From the NCBI RefSeq assembly GCF_000974765.1, contig NZ_BBWU01000042.1, positions 60,060 to 124,059 on the forward strand: DNA of 64,000 nt, read 5' to 3'. A model generated the notes under the pieces. That model saw nothing but the letters and a program-made list of their open reading frames with translations, searched no databases and had not been told where the DNA came from. Position numbers and translations under genes: made by a program. Below, piece after piece: positions 34,827-43,823 of the stretch. Position 1 is the stretch's first letter, and each line of letters begins with the position of its first letter. Source of the DNA: Sphingomonas changbaiensis NBRC 104936 (lineage in GTDB: Bacteria > Pseudomonadota > Alphaproteobacteria > Sphingomonadales > Sphingomonadaceae).

Positions 34827-35506
34827 CCCTCGCAGTCCGCAGCCTTGCCGATGAGCAGATGGATGCGGAGGAGCTGTCCGCATCGGATTATGCGGCGATC
34901 ATCGGCGACCTGGCCAAGGCGAATTGGTGGACGATGGCGGCGCGGCCGACGCTCTCATTCGTCGAGCGTGCGACCAAGGGCCGGCCATTCCGCCTGCTCG
35001 ATGTCGGCTTCGGGCATGGCGACATGCTGCGCACGATCGCCCGCTGGGCCGAGCGGCGCGCCCAGACATGCGAGCTGGTCGGCATCGACCTCAACCCGCG
35101 CAGCGAGCCGGCGGCGCGCGCGGCGACGCCGTCCACTCTCCCGATCCGCTATGTGACCGGCGACTATGTCGAGCTGGCCGGCCAGCCGTGGGACCTGATC
35201 GTCTCGAGCCTGGTCGCGCATCACATGACGCACGCGCAGCTGGTCGCGTTCCTGCGCTTCATGGACGCGACCGCGCAAATGGGCTGGCTGGTCAACGACC
35301 TGCACCGCCACGCCTTGCCGCATTTCGGCTTTCCGATCCTCGCCCGCCTGATGCGCTGGCACCGCGTCGTCCGTGAGGACGGTACCTTGTCGATCGCGCG
35401 GTCCTACCGCCCCGCCGAGTGGCCGCCGATCCTGGCCGAGGCGGGCGTCAGCGCGCGGGTCTATCGCGCGTTTCCGTTCCGGCTGTGCGTCGAGAAGATA
35501 CGATAA
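34823..35506 (+). CDS. SAM-dependent methyltransferase (polyketide operon)
   Basis: This 227-residue class I methyltransferase has motif I RLLDVGFGHGDMLRTIARW, the acidic loop GIDLNPRSEPAA and motif IV-like WDLIVSSLVAHHMTH. Its position between a type III polyketide synthase and an FAD enzyme, overlapping both (ATGA at the start, 22 bases at the end), suggests that it methylates the polyketide or its phenolic product. A longer frame back to 34592 lies inside the PKS gene and was rejected. Confidence 0.88.
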   Translation: MTLAVRSLADEQMDAEELSASDYAAIIGDLAKANWWTMAARPTLSFVERATKGRPFRLLDVGFGHGDMLRTIARWAERRAQTCELVGIDLNPRSEPAARAATPSTLPIRYVTGDYVELAGQPWDLIVSSLVAHHMTHAQLVAFLRFMDATAQMGWLVNDLHRHALPHFGFPILARLMRWHRVVREDGTLSIARSYRPAEWPPILAEAGVSARVYRAFPFRLCVEKIR

Positions 35507-36558
35507 TCCTGGGCGGCGGGCCGGCCGGCTCGGCCGCCGCGATCACGCTCGCGAAGGCCGGGGAGCGGCCGTTGGTGCTCGAACGCCAGCGCGAAACCGG
35601 CGACGCCTTGTGCGGCGGATTCCTGAGCTGGCATAGCCTGGCGCTGCTGGAGCGGCTGGGCATCGAAAAGTTGCGCGGCGCGACTGTCGATCATGTGCGG
35701 CTGTTTTCACCAAACGGCTCTGCGAGCGCGCGACTGCCGCGCCCCGCGCTCGGCCTCTCCCGGCGGCAGCTCGATTCGCGCCTGCTCGCACACGCCGAAG
35801 CGCTGGGCGCGCGGGTCGAACGCGAGGTGACGGCGCGCGCGCTGGACGGCTGCACGATCCGGACCGACGGCGAGACCTTCGCGCCCGACCGGCTGCTGCT
35901 GGCGACCGGAAAGCACGACGTGCGTGGCGGCGGCCGGCCAAAGCCGGACGGCGACCCGGCGCTGGGGCTGCGCGTGCGGCTCGGGCCCGCGCCGGCGCTG
36001 ACGCGGCTTGTCGACGGCGCGATCGAGCTGCACCTGTTCGACCGCGGCTATGCCGGGCTGGTGCTGCAGGAAGACGGCAGCGCAAACCTGTGCCTGGCGG
36101 TGCGCAAGTCCCGGCTGAACGAGGCGGGCGGCCCCCGCGCGCTGCTGCACGCGATCGGTCGCGACGTGCCCGCGCTCGGCGAGCGGCTGGCCTGGCTGGC
36201 AGACCAAGCCGCCATCGATGCGATCGCCTCCGTTCCCTATGGCTGGCGCGCGACCGGAACCACGCCGGGCGTCTACCGGCTCGGCGATCAGGCTGGCGTC
36301 ATGCCGTCACTGGCGGGCGAAGGCATGGGGATCGCGCTGACGAGCGGCCTGCTGGCCGGCGAAGCGGTGCTGGCCGGTCGCCCGGCCGAGGCGTTCCAGC
36401 GCGACCTGGCGCGCCGCACGGGCCGGCCGATCGCCGTCGCGCGTGCGATCCTGGCGTTTGCGGAGCGGCCGCCCAGAGCGCCACTGCTGGTCCGCACGAT
36501 GCGACTGGCGCCGGGCCTCGCGACCCTGCTCGCCCGCGCGACCCGCGTCGGCCATTGA
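35485..36558 (+). CDS. FAD-dependent oxidoreductase (polyketide operon)
   Basis: This 357-residue flavoprotein has the Rossmann motif [20 protein letters not shown] close to the N terminus, [20 protein letters not shown], and the second FAD motif [20 protein letters not shown]. It resembles geranylgeranyl-reductase-like and phenolic hydroxylase-type monooxygenases. By analogy to the Streptomyces srsABC operon, it may hydroxylate or oxidise an alkylresorcinol-type product. The GTG at 35485 is chosen as the first start that precedes the Rossmann fold without a long extension. Confidence 0.87.
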   Translation: MRREDTIILGGGPAGSAAAITLAKAGERPLVLERQRETGDALCGGFLSWHSLALLERLGIEKLRGATVDHVRLFSPNGSASARLPRPALGLSRRQLDSRLLAHAEALGARVEREVTARALDGCTIRTDGETFAPDRLLLATGKHDVRGGGRPKPDGDPALGLRVRLGPAPALTRLVDGAIELHLFDRGYAGLVLQEDGSANLCLAVRKSRLNEAGGPRALLHAIGRDVPALGERLAWLADQAAIDAIASVPYGWRATGTTPGVYRLGDQAGVMPSLAGEGMGIALTSGLLAGEAVLAGRPAEAFQRDLARRTGRPIAVARAILAFAERPPRAPLLVRTMRLAPGLATLLARATRVGH

Positions 36559-36589
36559 AGCGCCGCGCCCATTGGCCCACATTGCCGCC

Positions 36590-36982
36590 ATGGAAAAGCT
36601 CGACCTTCCCGAATCCGAGTGGCGCAAGCGCCTGACGCCCGAGCAATATCATGTGCTGCGCGAAGCCGGCACCGAACGCGCCTTCGCCGGCGCGCTGTAT
36701 GACAATAAGGCGCAAGGCACGTACCGCTGCGCGGCGTGCGGCGCGGACCTGTTCGCGAGCGACACCAAATATGATTCGGGATCGGGCTGGCCGAGCTTCA
36801 CCCACCCGTTCGCGCCCGGGGCGGTGACCGAGCACGAGGACGTCAGCCACGGTATGCGCCGCGTCGAAGTGCGCTGCGCGAAGTGCGACGGGCATCTGGG
36901 CCATGTTTTCCCCGACGGCCCCGGCCCCGACGGGCTGCGCTACTGCATCAACAGCGTGTCGCTGGATTTTAAGCCGCAATAG
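36590..36982 (+). CDS. msrB: Peptide methionine-R-sulfoxide reductase MsrB
   Basis: This 130-residue enzyme repairs methionine-R-sulfoxide in proteins. Two CxxC pairs (CAACGADLF and [12 protein letters not shown]) bind zinc. The active-site Cys119 lies in [22 protein letters not shown] binds the substrate. It lies 31 bases after the FAD oxidoreductase gene on the same strand but is probably an independent housekeeping gene. Confidence 0.96.
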   Translation: MEKLDLPESEWRKRLTPEQYHVLREAGTERAFAGALYDNKAQGTYRCAACGADLFASDTKYDSGSGWPSFTHPFAPGAVTEHEDVSHGMRRVEVRCAKCDGHLGHVFPDGPGPDGLRYCINSVSLDFKPQ

Positions 36983-37053
36983 GAAAGCCGCACGGGAGTC
37001 CGTCCCGCTTTCGAGTCCGTTCGTCGCGCCAACTACTCAGCTCGTCGTGACAG

Positions 37054-37078
37054 CGAATCGTTCGCCTGATACGATTCG
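37054..37078. repeat. Small inverted repeat upstream of the DUF5678-like/retropepsin cassette
   Basis: CGAATCGT (37054-37061) and ACGATTCG (37071-37078) are exact reverse complements with a nine-base gap. They lie 25 bases before the start of the 87-residue protein, where an operator or promoter would be expected. The gap msrB-cassette (120 bases) holds no other feature that I can see. Confidence 0.5.
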
Positions 37079-37102
37079 TTCGTCGGGGGAACGGAGACAG
37101 CG

Positions 37103-37366
37103 ATGGCGACGATCGAAAAAACACAGACGCTCGTAGCCAACTACGAAGCTTTCGAAAGAATGTTGCCTAGGCTTCTTCTGGAGGCGCCTGGGCAATATGC
37201 TCTCTTAAGGGATCAAGCCCTGGTTGGAACTTATCAAACTGCTGCCGAAGCCCAAGCAACGGGGCATCGGAGCTTTGACGACGGCCTGTTTTCGGTCCAG
37301 AAGATCAAAGAGGGCGCGGTTAGCTTGGGCTACTTCTCGTATGCCAGATATTGTCGGGTCGCATAA
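37103..37366 (+). CDS. DUF5678-like small protein paired with retropepsin-like protease
   Basis: This 87-residue protein has an N-terminal helix (NYEAFERMLPRLLLEAPGQY), a short beta-rich part with YALLRDQALVGTYQTAAEAQ, and a conserved end SFDDGLFSVQKIKEGAVSLGYFSYA. I recall this pattern from DUF5678-like proteins that often precede a retropepsin-like gene in scattered bacteria; a profile search would decide. The base composition and codon use are clearly less GC-rich than in the flanking genes. Its end overlaps the next gene by 26 bases. The function is unknown. Confidence 0.72.
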   Translation: MATIEKTQTLVANYEAFERMLPRLLLEAPGQYALLRDQALVGTYQTAAEAQATGHRSFDDGLFSVQKIKEGAVSLGYFSYARYCRVA

Positions 37367-37802
37367 CGGGTCCCAAGTTTTCGTCTCCGTTGTTCTCCTG
37401 CCGATTACTCGGTTTGAGGATACGATCGGACCGGGCGCACTCGGACGATCCCTTAATATGCAGGTTCTATGTGCGCTCGTGGATACAGGTGCGCAGGTCA
37501 CCAGCATCACTGAAAAGGCGGCTCAGAAGCTCAATCTCGAACCTTCTGGGATCGTGGGGATCCAAGGGTTCGGCGGCCCAAGCTATCACAATTCCTATAT
37601 ATTCAAGCTTGGCTTTGTGGATTTGAAGCAAAGCGAGCTAGGCTATCATCAACCTTTCTTCCATCTGCTGGACCGGGAAATTGAAGGTCCGGAGTTCGAT
37701 TGCGGGGTGGATGCCGAGTTCGACGTGCTTCTAGGTATGGACGTGTTATCAATCGGCACTCTAACGATCTCGAATACCGGAGGTTTCAAATTCTCCTTTT
37801 AA
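37341..37802 (+). CDS. Retropepsin-like aspartic protease domain protein
   Basis: This 153-residue protein contains ALVDTGAQVTSI with the catalytic-type Asp48-Thr-Gly and, about 85 residues later, VLLGMDVLSIGTLTI, the two marks of a single-domain retropepsin fold that would act as a dimer. There is no signal peptide or membrane segment, so it should be cytoplasmic. It overlaps the DUF5678-like gene by 26 bases and shares its low GC content, so the pair probably arrived together by transfer. The target is unknown. Confidence 0.82.
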   Translation: MPDIVGSHNGSQVFVSVVLLPITRFEDTIGPGALGRSLNMQVLCALVDTGAQVTSITEKAAQKLNLEPSGIVGIQGFGGPSYHNSYIFKLGFVDLKQSELGYHQPFFHLLDREIEGPEFDCGVDAEFDVLLGMDVLSIGTLTISNTGGFKFSF

Positions 37803-37924
37803 CCAAGGGTGACCGCCTAAATTCTGAGCGAAAAAGAACACGTGAACGGGTCATGCAAGCCAGAAAGGGGCATTCGTTCATCCTTGTGACAGGCGGGCTT
37901 AGCCAGTAGACCCGGCGTACCCCG

Positions 37925-40156
37925 ATGGCTTCTCCTCCGCGCCCTTCGCGCCCTCCCCAGCCCAAACCCGGTCCGTCGAAAGGTCGGCGCACGCTTGGCC
38001 GCATTCTGAAGATCGGCGGCGCCGGCGCGCTGGTCGCGATCATCGCCCTTATCGTTGCGGTCTATCTGCAGGCGTCGACGCTGCCGACTTATTCCGAGCT
38101 CAAATCCTCGCCCAACGGGCAGATGATCCGCGTCCATGCCGCGGACGGATCGGTGCTGGTGTCGCTGGGGCCGAGCTATGGCGAATGGCTGAGCTACGAC
38201 CAGATCCCGCAGGTGATGAAGGATGCGATGACCTCGGTCGAGGACAAGCGCTTCCGTTCGCACCTGGGCGTGGATCCGATCGGCATTGCGCGGTCGCTCT
38301 ATGTGCGGGCGAAGCGCGGCTATTGGGCCCAGGGCGGATCGACGATCACCCAGCAGCTCGCGCGCAACATCTTCCTGACCAACAACCGCACCTTCGCCCG
38401 CAAGGCGCGCGAATGGCTGCTGGCGCTGGCGCTCGAGCGGAAATTCACCAAGGACCAGATCCTCGAGCTCTATCTGAACAAGGTCTATTTCGGCGGCGGC
38501 TCCTACGGGATCGACGCCGCATCGCGCCGTTTCTTCGGCCATTCGGCGAGCAATCTCAGCCTGTCCGAAGCCGCGGTGATCGCCGGCCTGGTGAAGGCGC
38601 CCTCGCGCTATTCCCCGACTGCCGATGCAGAGGCCGCGATCGGCCGGTCGGGCGTCGTGCTGAACTCGATGGTCGAAAACGGCGTGATCACGCCGGCCGA
38701 AGCCGCCAACGCCGAAAGCGCGAAGGTGAAGCTCAACGAGGACGTGAACGAGAACAGCGCCCGCTATTTCACCGACTGGGCGTTGCCGCAGCTCGAAACG
38801 CTGATCGACGAAACCGTCGAGCCGCTGGACGTCTGGACCACGCTTGACCCCGACATGCAGAAGGCGGCGCAGGAAGCGATCCGCGCCAACGTGCCGAACG
38901 GGGCGCAGGGCGCGCTCGTCTCGCTCGATCGCGACGGCGCCGTCCGCGCGATGATCGGCGGCAAGGATTATGTGAAGTCGATCTACAACCGCGCGACGCA
39001 GGCGACGCGGCAGCCGGGATCGTCGTTCAAGCTGTTCGTCTATCTCTCCGCGCTCGAGGCCGGCTACAAGCCCGACGACACCGTCGTCGACGAGCCGGTG
39101 ACGATCGGCGGCTGGAGCCCGCGCAACAGCAACGGCCGCTATACCGGCGCGATCAACCTGCGCACCGCCTTCACCTATTCCGTCAACACGATCGCGGCGA
39201 AGATCGGTCAGGACGTCGGCACCACGACGATCGCCGACATGGCGCGGCGGTTCGGCATCACGACGCCGATCAACACCCAGCCGTCGATGGTGCTCGGCAC
39301 GTCCGACGTGCGGCTGATCGACATGACCCGCGCCTTCGCCTCGGTCGGGTCCAAGGGCATCGCGATCGTGCCTTACGGCATCACCAAGGTGACCACGACC
39401 GGCGGCCGCGTGCTCTACAAGCATGAGACCGACACCTCGCGCGTGCTGGTCGCGCCCTGGGTGGCGGCGGAGATGACCGACCTGATGCAGAGCGCGGTGT
39501 CGGCCGGCACCGGGCGTGCTGCGCAGATCGGCCGCCCCGTTGCCGGCAAGACCGGCACGACGAGCAGCAACAAGGATGGCTGGTTCCTCGGCTTTTCGAG
39601 CGGACTGACGACCGGCGTGTGGATGGGCCGCGACGACGCGCGACCCGTACCGGGACTGCAGGGCGGCACCGCGCCGGCGCGGGCGTTCGCAGCCTATATG
39701 CGCGTCGCCGTCGCCGACAGGCCCGTCGAGCCGTTCGAAACGCAAGTGAAGCTGCCCCAATGGCAGCTCGAGCCCGACGCCGAGGCCTATTACGGCAACA
39801 GCGACCAGCCGGCGCCTCAGCAGCAGCAACAACAGCTCTATGACGAGCAGGGCAACCCGATTCCGCCCGACGTGCGGCCCTATGACAATCAGGGGATTCC
39901 GCCCGATCAGGCCGGTCAGCCCGGTCAGGGCGGCCAGGAACGGCTCGACGATGCATTCCTCGACCGAGCGCTCGGCCGCGATCGTTCTGCGCCACCGCCG
40001 CAGCAGCAGCGGGATCCGCGTTATCCGGGCGACCCGCGGGACGGCCGCTATCCTCCGCGCGATCCCCGCGCCTATCCGCCGCCACCGTCGCCGGGCGAGT
40101 TTCGAGGCCGCCCGCGCGACCTCCCGCCGCAGGATCAGGGCCGGCCGTATCCGTGA
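37925..40156 (+). CDS. Class A penicillin-binding protein (PBP1A/1C-type glycosyltransferase-transpeptidase)
   Basis: This 743-residue bifunctional peptidoglycan synthase has a Pro-rich cytoplasmic start and one membrane segment (LVAIIALIVAVYLQAS). A GT51 glycosyltransferase follows, with Glu106 in SVEDKRFRSHLGVD and GGSTITQQLARNIF. The transpeptidase has Ser366 in the GSSFK motif, YSVNT and KTGTTSSNKD. The C-terminal 120 residues are a Gln/Pro-rich low-complexity tail, often variable in alphaproteobacteria. Its last 22 bases overlap the convergent YgjP-like gene. Confidence 0.94.
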   Translation: MASPPRPSRPPQPKPGPSKGRRTLGRILKIGGAGALVAIIALIVAVYLQASTLPTYSELKSSPNGQMIRVHAADGSVLVSLGPSYGEWLSYDQIPQVMKDAMTSVEDKRFRSHLGVDPIGIARSLYVRAKRGYWAQGGSTITQQLARNIFLTNNRTFARKAREWLLALALERKFTKDQILELYLNKVYFGGGSYGIDAASRRFFGHSASNLSLSEAAVIAGLVKAPSRYSPTADAEAAIGRSGVVLNSMVENGVITPAEAANAESAKVKLNEDVNENSARYFTDWALPQLETLIDETVEPLDVWTTLDPDMQKAAQEAIRANVPNGAQGALVSLDRDGAVRAMIGGKDYVKSIYNRATQATRQPGSSFKLFVYLSALEAGYKPDDTVVDEPVTIGGWSPRNSNGRYTGAINLRTAFTYSVNTIAAKIGQDVGTTTIADMARRFGITTPINTQPSMVLGTSDVRLIDMTRAFASVGSKGIAIVPYGITKVTTTGGRVLYKHETDTSRVLVAPWVAAEMTDLMQSAVSAGTGRAAQIGRPVAGKTGTTSSNKDGWFLGFSSGLTTGVWMGRDDARPVPGLQGGTAPARAFAAYMRVAVADRPVEPFETQVKLPQWQLEPDAEAYYGNSDQPAPQQQQQQLYDEQGNPIPPDVRPYDNQGIPPDQAGQPGQGGQERLDDAFLDRALGRDRSAPPPQQQRDPRYPGDPRDGRYPPRDPRAYPPPPSPGEFRGRPRDLPPQDQGRPYP

Positions 40157-40851
40157 AGCGAGGCGCCGTTGGCGCGAAGCCACGCACGTGCGGCAGACGG
40201 ACTTTCGCCGAGCAATTGCTCTTCCAGTGCCTTGAACGCGGGCCCGTGATTCATGTGCACGCGATGCGCGACTTCGTGCGCCACGGTTGACCGTCGCACG
40301 AACGCCGGCGCGAGGATCAGGCGCCAGCTGTAGCGGATATCGCCGTTCGCTGAGCAGCTGCCCCAGCGCGAGCGTGTGTCGCCGACGGTCACGCGGCCGA
40401 TGCTGACTCCGGCTTGCACGGCAAGCGCGCGCGTCTCCGCGTCCAGCACGCGCCGTGCCTCCCCCTTCAGCCAGCGCAGCACCCGTGCTTCGAACAGCTC
40501 GGGGTCGCCGCCGACGCAAAGCTCCGCAGATCGACGGTGGACGCCGCGCGATCCGGGCGCGGCAACCAGCACCAGCGGCTCACCCCCGACCGCGATGCTC
40601 AGGCCGGGCTCGAAGCGCCGGCCCGACGGGCGCTCAGCAAGCTGGGCTTCCACCCAGGGCCGCTGCTCCTCCACCCAGGCATAGGCGTGGCGCAGCGATG
40701 CGCGGCGGGGAAGCGTCAGCCGGACGGCACCGTCGCGCGGATCGACGCGCAGCCGCATCACGCGCGCGCCGGCGTGGCGCACGACCTGCACCGGCCGGCC
40801 GTCGAAGCGCGGTTCAGCCTTCGAGAATATGGTCTTCAAGTTCGCCCGCAT
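40135..40851 (-). CDS. YgjP-like metallopeptidase domain protein (DUF45/M48-related)
   Basis: This 238-residue protein has the C-terminal YgjP/SprT-like zinc motif AHEVAHRVHMNHGPAF (HExAH with the third His downstream), preceded by TRSRWGSCSANGDIRYSW, the family hallmark. Its substrate is unknown; E. coli YgjP is linked to nucleotide or stress metabolism only loosely. The start lies 38 bases inside the YcgN gene. It is the last gene of a sco-ycgN-ygjP cluster. Confidence 0.9.
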   Translation of the reverse strand: MRANLKTIFSKAEPRFDGRPVQVVRHAGARVMRLRVDPRDGAVRLTLPRRASLRHAYAWVEEQRPWVEAQLAERPSGRRFEPGLSIAVGGEPLVLVAAPGSRGVHRRSAELCVGGDPELFEARVLRWLKGEARRVLDAETRALAVQAGVSIGRVTVGDTRSRWGSCSANGDIRYSWRLILAPAFVRRSTVAHEVAHRVHMNHGPAFKALEEQLLGESPSAARAWLRANGASLHGYGRP

Positions 40852-41245
40852 CGACCTCGGAGATCGTCCAGCCGCGCACCGACATGCCCGCCTTGTGCAC
40901 CGAATCCGGATCGCCGCTGTTGAGCGGATGCCAGTCAGCGAGCGGCTTGCCCTCGGCGCGCAGCCGATAGGCGCAGGTGCCGGGCAGCCAGTCGAGCGTC
41001 GCGGCGAGCTTGGGCGTCAACCGCACGCATTCGGGCACGAACGCGCGGCGGTGGCGATAATTGCTGCAGCGGCCGCTGTGCCGGTCGAGCAGCTTGCAGG
41101 CGACGTTGGTCGGGAACAGCTCTCCGGTCACATCGTCCTCGAGCTTGTGGACGCAGCATTTGCCGCAGCCGTCGCACAGCGCTTCCCATTGCGCGCGGTC
41201 GAGCGCTTCGAGCGGCAGATCCTCCCAGAACCGTCCGCTGCTCAC
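40814..41245 (-). CDS. YcgN family cysteine cluster protein
   Basis: This 143-residue protein contains CDGCGKCCVHKLEDD, a CxxCxxCC-type cluster that could bind zinc or an iron-sulphur centre, plus later Cys in CKLLDRHSGRCSNYRHR and a terminal WTISEVDAGELEDHILEG. It is a member of the YcgN/UPF0153 family whose role is unknown. I chose GTG 41245 because it overlaps the SCO stop in the GTGA manner seen elsewhere in the window; GTG 41254 would add three residues. Confidence 0.88.
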   Translation of the reverse strand: MSSGRFWEDLPLEALDRAQWEALCDGCGKCCVHKLEDDVTGELFPTNVACKLLDRHSGRCSNYRHRRAFVPECVRLTPKLAATLDWLPGTCAYRLRAEGKPLADWHPLNSGDPDSVHKAGMSVRGWTISEVDAGELEDHILEG

Positions 41246-41826
41246 CGCACCCACTTCTTCAGCTCCGCCGCGATCTCATCGGGCGTGCCGTCCTGCGGGA
41301 TCAGCGCGATCGGGTCGCCCTTCGGCCCGAACAGATAGGCGACGCGGCTGTGGTTCATCAGATAGTCGGTCGCGCCCGGCCGCTGCTGCTTGGAGTAAGT
41401 GATCGCATATTCCTTCGCGACTTTGGCGATCTGGTCGGGCGTGCCGGTCAGGCCGATCAGCTTGGGCGAGAAAGCGGTCACATATTGCTTCAGCACCGGC
41501 GGCGTATCGCGCGCGGGATCGATCGTGACGAAGATCGGCGCGATCTTCGCCGCCAGCGCGGGATCGGAGCCTTCCAGCTTCTTGTAGCCGGCCATCAGCT
41601 TCTGCAGGTCGACCGGGCAGACGTCCGGACAATAGGTGTAGCCGAAATACATCAGGCGGTACCGGCCGGCGAAATCGCGGTCGCTGACCTGGCGACCGTC
41701 CTGGTTGACGAGCGTGAAGGGTCCGCCGATCGAAGCCCCGGCAAGCGGGGCTTCGGGCGGCGCGGCGCTCTGGCCGCAACCGGCAAGGAGGAGCGGCAGG
41801 GCGAGCAGAAAGGAACGGAAGGTCAT
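41242..41826 (-). CDS. SCO1/SenC family copper chaperone lipoprotein
   Basis: This 194-residue lipoprotein has a lipobox around LLAGCG (Cys17). The thioredoxin-fold SCO domain carries the Cu ligands Cys66 and Cys70 in YCPDVCP and the distal His in MNHSRVAYLF. SCO proteins deliver copper to the CuA centre of cytochrome oxidase in the periplasm. It heads a three-gene minus-strand cluster with ycgN and ygjP genes and is divergent from the ankyrin gene. Confidence 0.94.
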   Translation of the reverse strand: MTFRSFLLALPLLLAGCGQSAAPPEAPLAGASIGGPFTLVNQDGRQVSDRDFAGRYRLMYFGYTYCPDVCPVDLQKLMAGYKKLEGSDPALAAKIAPIFVTIDPARDTPPVLKQYVTAFSPKLIGLTGTPDQIAKVAKEYAITYSKQQRPGATDYLMNHSRVAYLFGPKGDPIALIPQDGTPDEIAAELKKWVR

Positions 41827-41875
41827 CGCGCATGCAGAAATGCTGTGCTAACCCGTTCCGATCAAGTGCAGGTGG

Positions 41876-42472
41876 ATGCAAGTGAAGCTTCGAAGCGCGT
41901 TTTTATCCCTGTTGCTGGTCGCGATCGCGGCTCCGGCCGCCGCTCAATTCTCCGACAGCTACAATTTCCTGAAAGCGGTCAAGGATCGCGACGGCGCCAA
42001 GGCCACCGAATTGCTCGGCAAGGGCGGCCCCAACCTGATCGACACGCCCGATTTCTCGACCAACGAACGCGCGATTCATCTGGTCGCGAAGGATGCGGAC
42101 CTGAGCTGGCTCGCCTTCCTGATCCAGAAGGGCGCGCGCCTCGACGTGAAGGACAATCAGGGCAATACGCCGCTGATGGACGCGGTGCGGTCGGGCTTCA
42201 TGGACGGCGTGCGGGTGCTGATCGCCAAGGGCGCGCAGGTGAATGCCAGCAACTCGCTCGGCGAGACGCCGCTGATCATCGCCGTCCAGAAGCGCGACGT
42301 GCCGATGACGCGGCTGCTGCTGACCGAAGGGGCCGATCCGGCGAAGAAGGATACGAGCAGCGGCATGTCGGCGCGCGATTACGCAGTGCGCGACGGGCGG
42401 TCAGACGCGATCCTGCGGCTGATGGACGAGATCAAGCCGGCGCCGAAGCGCGGAATCTCAGGCCCGAAGTAA
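41876..42472 (+). CDS. Exported ankyrin-repeat protein
   Basis: This 198-residue protein has a signal peptide (LRSAFLSLLLVAIAAPAAAQ). About four ankyrin repeats follow, seen as ERAIHLVAKDADLSWLAFLI, NTPLMDAVRSGFMDGVRVLI, ETPLIIAVQKRDVPMTRLLL and ARDYAVRDGRSDAILRLM. These repeats bind other proteins; a periplasmic partner is unknown. It is divergent from the SCO gene with a 49-base gap. Its stop is adjacent to that of mmcB. Confidence 0.87.
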   Translation: MQVKLRSAFLSLLLVAIAAPAAAQFSDSYNFLKAVKDRDGAKATELLGKGGPNLIDTPDFSTNERAIHLVAKDADLSWLAFLIQKGARLDVKDNQGNTPLMDAVRSGFMDGVRVLIAKGAQVNASNSLGETPLIIAVQKRDVPMTRLLLTEGADPAKKDTSSGMSARDYAVRDGRSDAILRLMDEIKPAPKRGISGPK

Positions 42473-42952
42473 CTAGCCGAGCAGGTCGCACTCGGGATCC
42501 ACGACTCCGAGCAGCCGCCGGGCGGCGCGGCGGGCGAAATCGAGCGTCGCGGCCTTGCGCCGGGGTGCAGGCACGGAGGCGATGCCGGCTTCCCGCGCAA
42601 TCGCGGCATCATACCGGTCGGCGACGATCAGGCCCGCGATATCGGGCTGAAAGGCCTCGGTCTCGAACGGCGACAGGTCGAATCCCTGCGGCACGGCCCA
42701 GAAGAAGCGGTCGCAAAAGCCGAGATAGTCGCGCCACTTCCCGTCGCCGAGCAGGTCGGCGCGCGACACCTTGATCTCGACGATCAGAATCCGCCCGCGC
42801 GCATCGACCGCCATCAGGTCGGCGCGCCGGCCATTGGCGAGCGGCACTTCGCACAGCGCGACATAATCGTGCCGCAGCAGCAGCCGCGATACGCCGCGGG
42901 CGACGTCGGCCGCGGTCATTGCGGACGGTAAAAGGGCAGGATGGCTCGCCAC
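42473..42952 (-). CDS. mmcB: MmcB family DNA repair protein
   Basis: This 159-residue protein begins MASHPALLPSAMTAADVARG and contains ADLMAVDARGRILIVEIKVS, the D and E-x-K residues of a PD-(D/E)xK nuclease fold. MmcB of Caulobacter is an SOS-linked protein acting with the ImuABC translesion system after mitomycin damage. The GTG at 42952 is the family start; an internal ATG at 42919 would cut the N terminus. It is transcribed after the SleB-type gene. Confidence 0.85.
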   Translation of the reverse strand: MASHPALLPSAMTAADVARGVSRLLLRHDYVALCEVPLANGRRADLMAVDARGRILIVEIKVSRADLLGDGKWRDYLGFCDRFFWAVPQGFDLSPFETEAFQPDIAGLIVADRYDAAIAREAGIASVPAPRRKAATLDFARRAARRLLGVVDPECDLLG

Positions 42953-42992
42953 CCCGCCCTTCTAGAACATCATAAGAACGCTGAAAAGCGGA

Positions 42993-43655
42993 TCAGCGAT
43001 AGAAGACGTGGTTGCCGAGCTGGGCGACGCGGACCTTGTTCCAGCCCGGCGAGACGCGCGCGGCGTGGAAGTAGAGCGCCTTCGACGCGCGGCTGTCCCA
43101 TTCGTCGTCCATCGCGATCTGGGCGATGGCGACCGCGGTCTTCCAGAACGCGCCGCCCCGCTTGATCGGCGGGAAATGGCCGTGGTGCACGAAGGAGAAT
43201 TGGCCCTTCTGGAACACGACCGAGCAAACCGACGGCGGGAAATGGCCGCCGGCCTTGGCGCGATTGAGCACGACTTCGGCGACCGCAAGCTGGCCTTCCA
43301 GCGGCTCGCCCTTCGATTCGAAATAGACGGATGCCGCCAAGCACTCGGTCTCGCGATCGAGCGTTTCCGGCATGTCCTGCTGGGAAACGAGCTGGTCGAG
43401 GCTCTTGGCCTGGATACGTCCCGACTCATCGTCGCCGGCAGGCGCTGCCGAAATGGCGCTGTCGCTGCTGGTGGCGGGAACTTCGGGGAGCGGCTCGACG
43501 GCAACTGCCGGAACCGGTTGAGAATTCTGATCGTTGGAGATCACGGACACGGCATTGGACACCGTTTCCGCGAAGGATGGGGCGCTGAAGGCGATCCCGA
43601 ACGCAGTGCAAAACGTCACAGCCGCGAGGCTCGCGGCGCGGTAGATGCGGCTCAT
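42993..43655 (-). CDS. Cell wall hydrolase, SleB family
   Basis: This 220-residue protein has a signal peptide (LAAVTFCTAFGIAFSAPSFA), a low-complexity linker of about 80 residues and a C-terminal hydrolase_2 (SleB) domain: ECLAASVYFESKGEPLEGQL, where Glu in YFESKGE is the expected catalytic residue, and SPGWNKVRVAQLGNHVFYR at the end. It probably cleaves peptidoglycan glycan strands in the periplasm. The mmcB gene follows 40 bases later. The 168-base gap upstream holds nothing recognisable. Confidence 0.9.
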   Translation of the reverse strand: MSRIYRAASLAAVTFCTAFGIAFSAPSFAETVSNAVSVISNDQNSQPVPAVAVEPLPEVPATSSDSAISAAPAGDDESGRIQAKSLDQLVSQQDMPETLDRETECLAASVYFESKGEPLEGQLAVAEVVLNRAKAGGHFPPSVCSVVFQKGQFSFVHHGHFPPIKRGGAFWKTAVAIAQIAMDDEWDSRASKALYFHAARVSPGWNKVRVAQLGNHVFYR

Positions 43656-43823
43656 TCTTCATTCGTACTATGCGGTGAGTCGATCGATGGAAGGAGCGCC
43701 AAAACACCCGCGCTTCCCCCTGATCTTCCCCCCGACTGCGCTATCGCCCGTGGCGGTGCTTCCGCTTCACGACGATCCGGCGCGTGGCTGGTGCGCACGC
43801 TTTCCGAGCCGGCGGCGAATGAG

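Noticed and set aside
36983..37924. A genomic island or prophage remnant around the retropepsin cassette
   Set aside because: No integrase, tRNA or direct repeats; only base composition and small size suggest transfer, so I call it a cassette, not an island.
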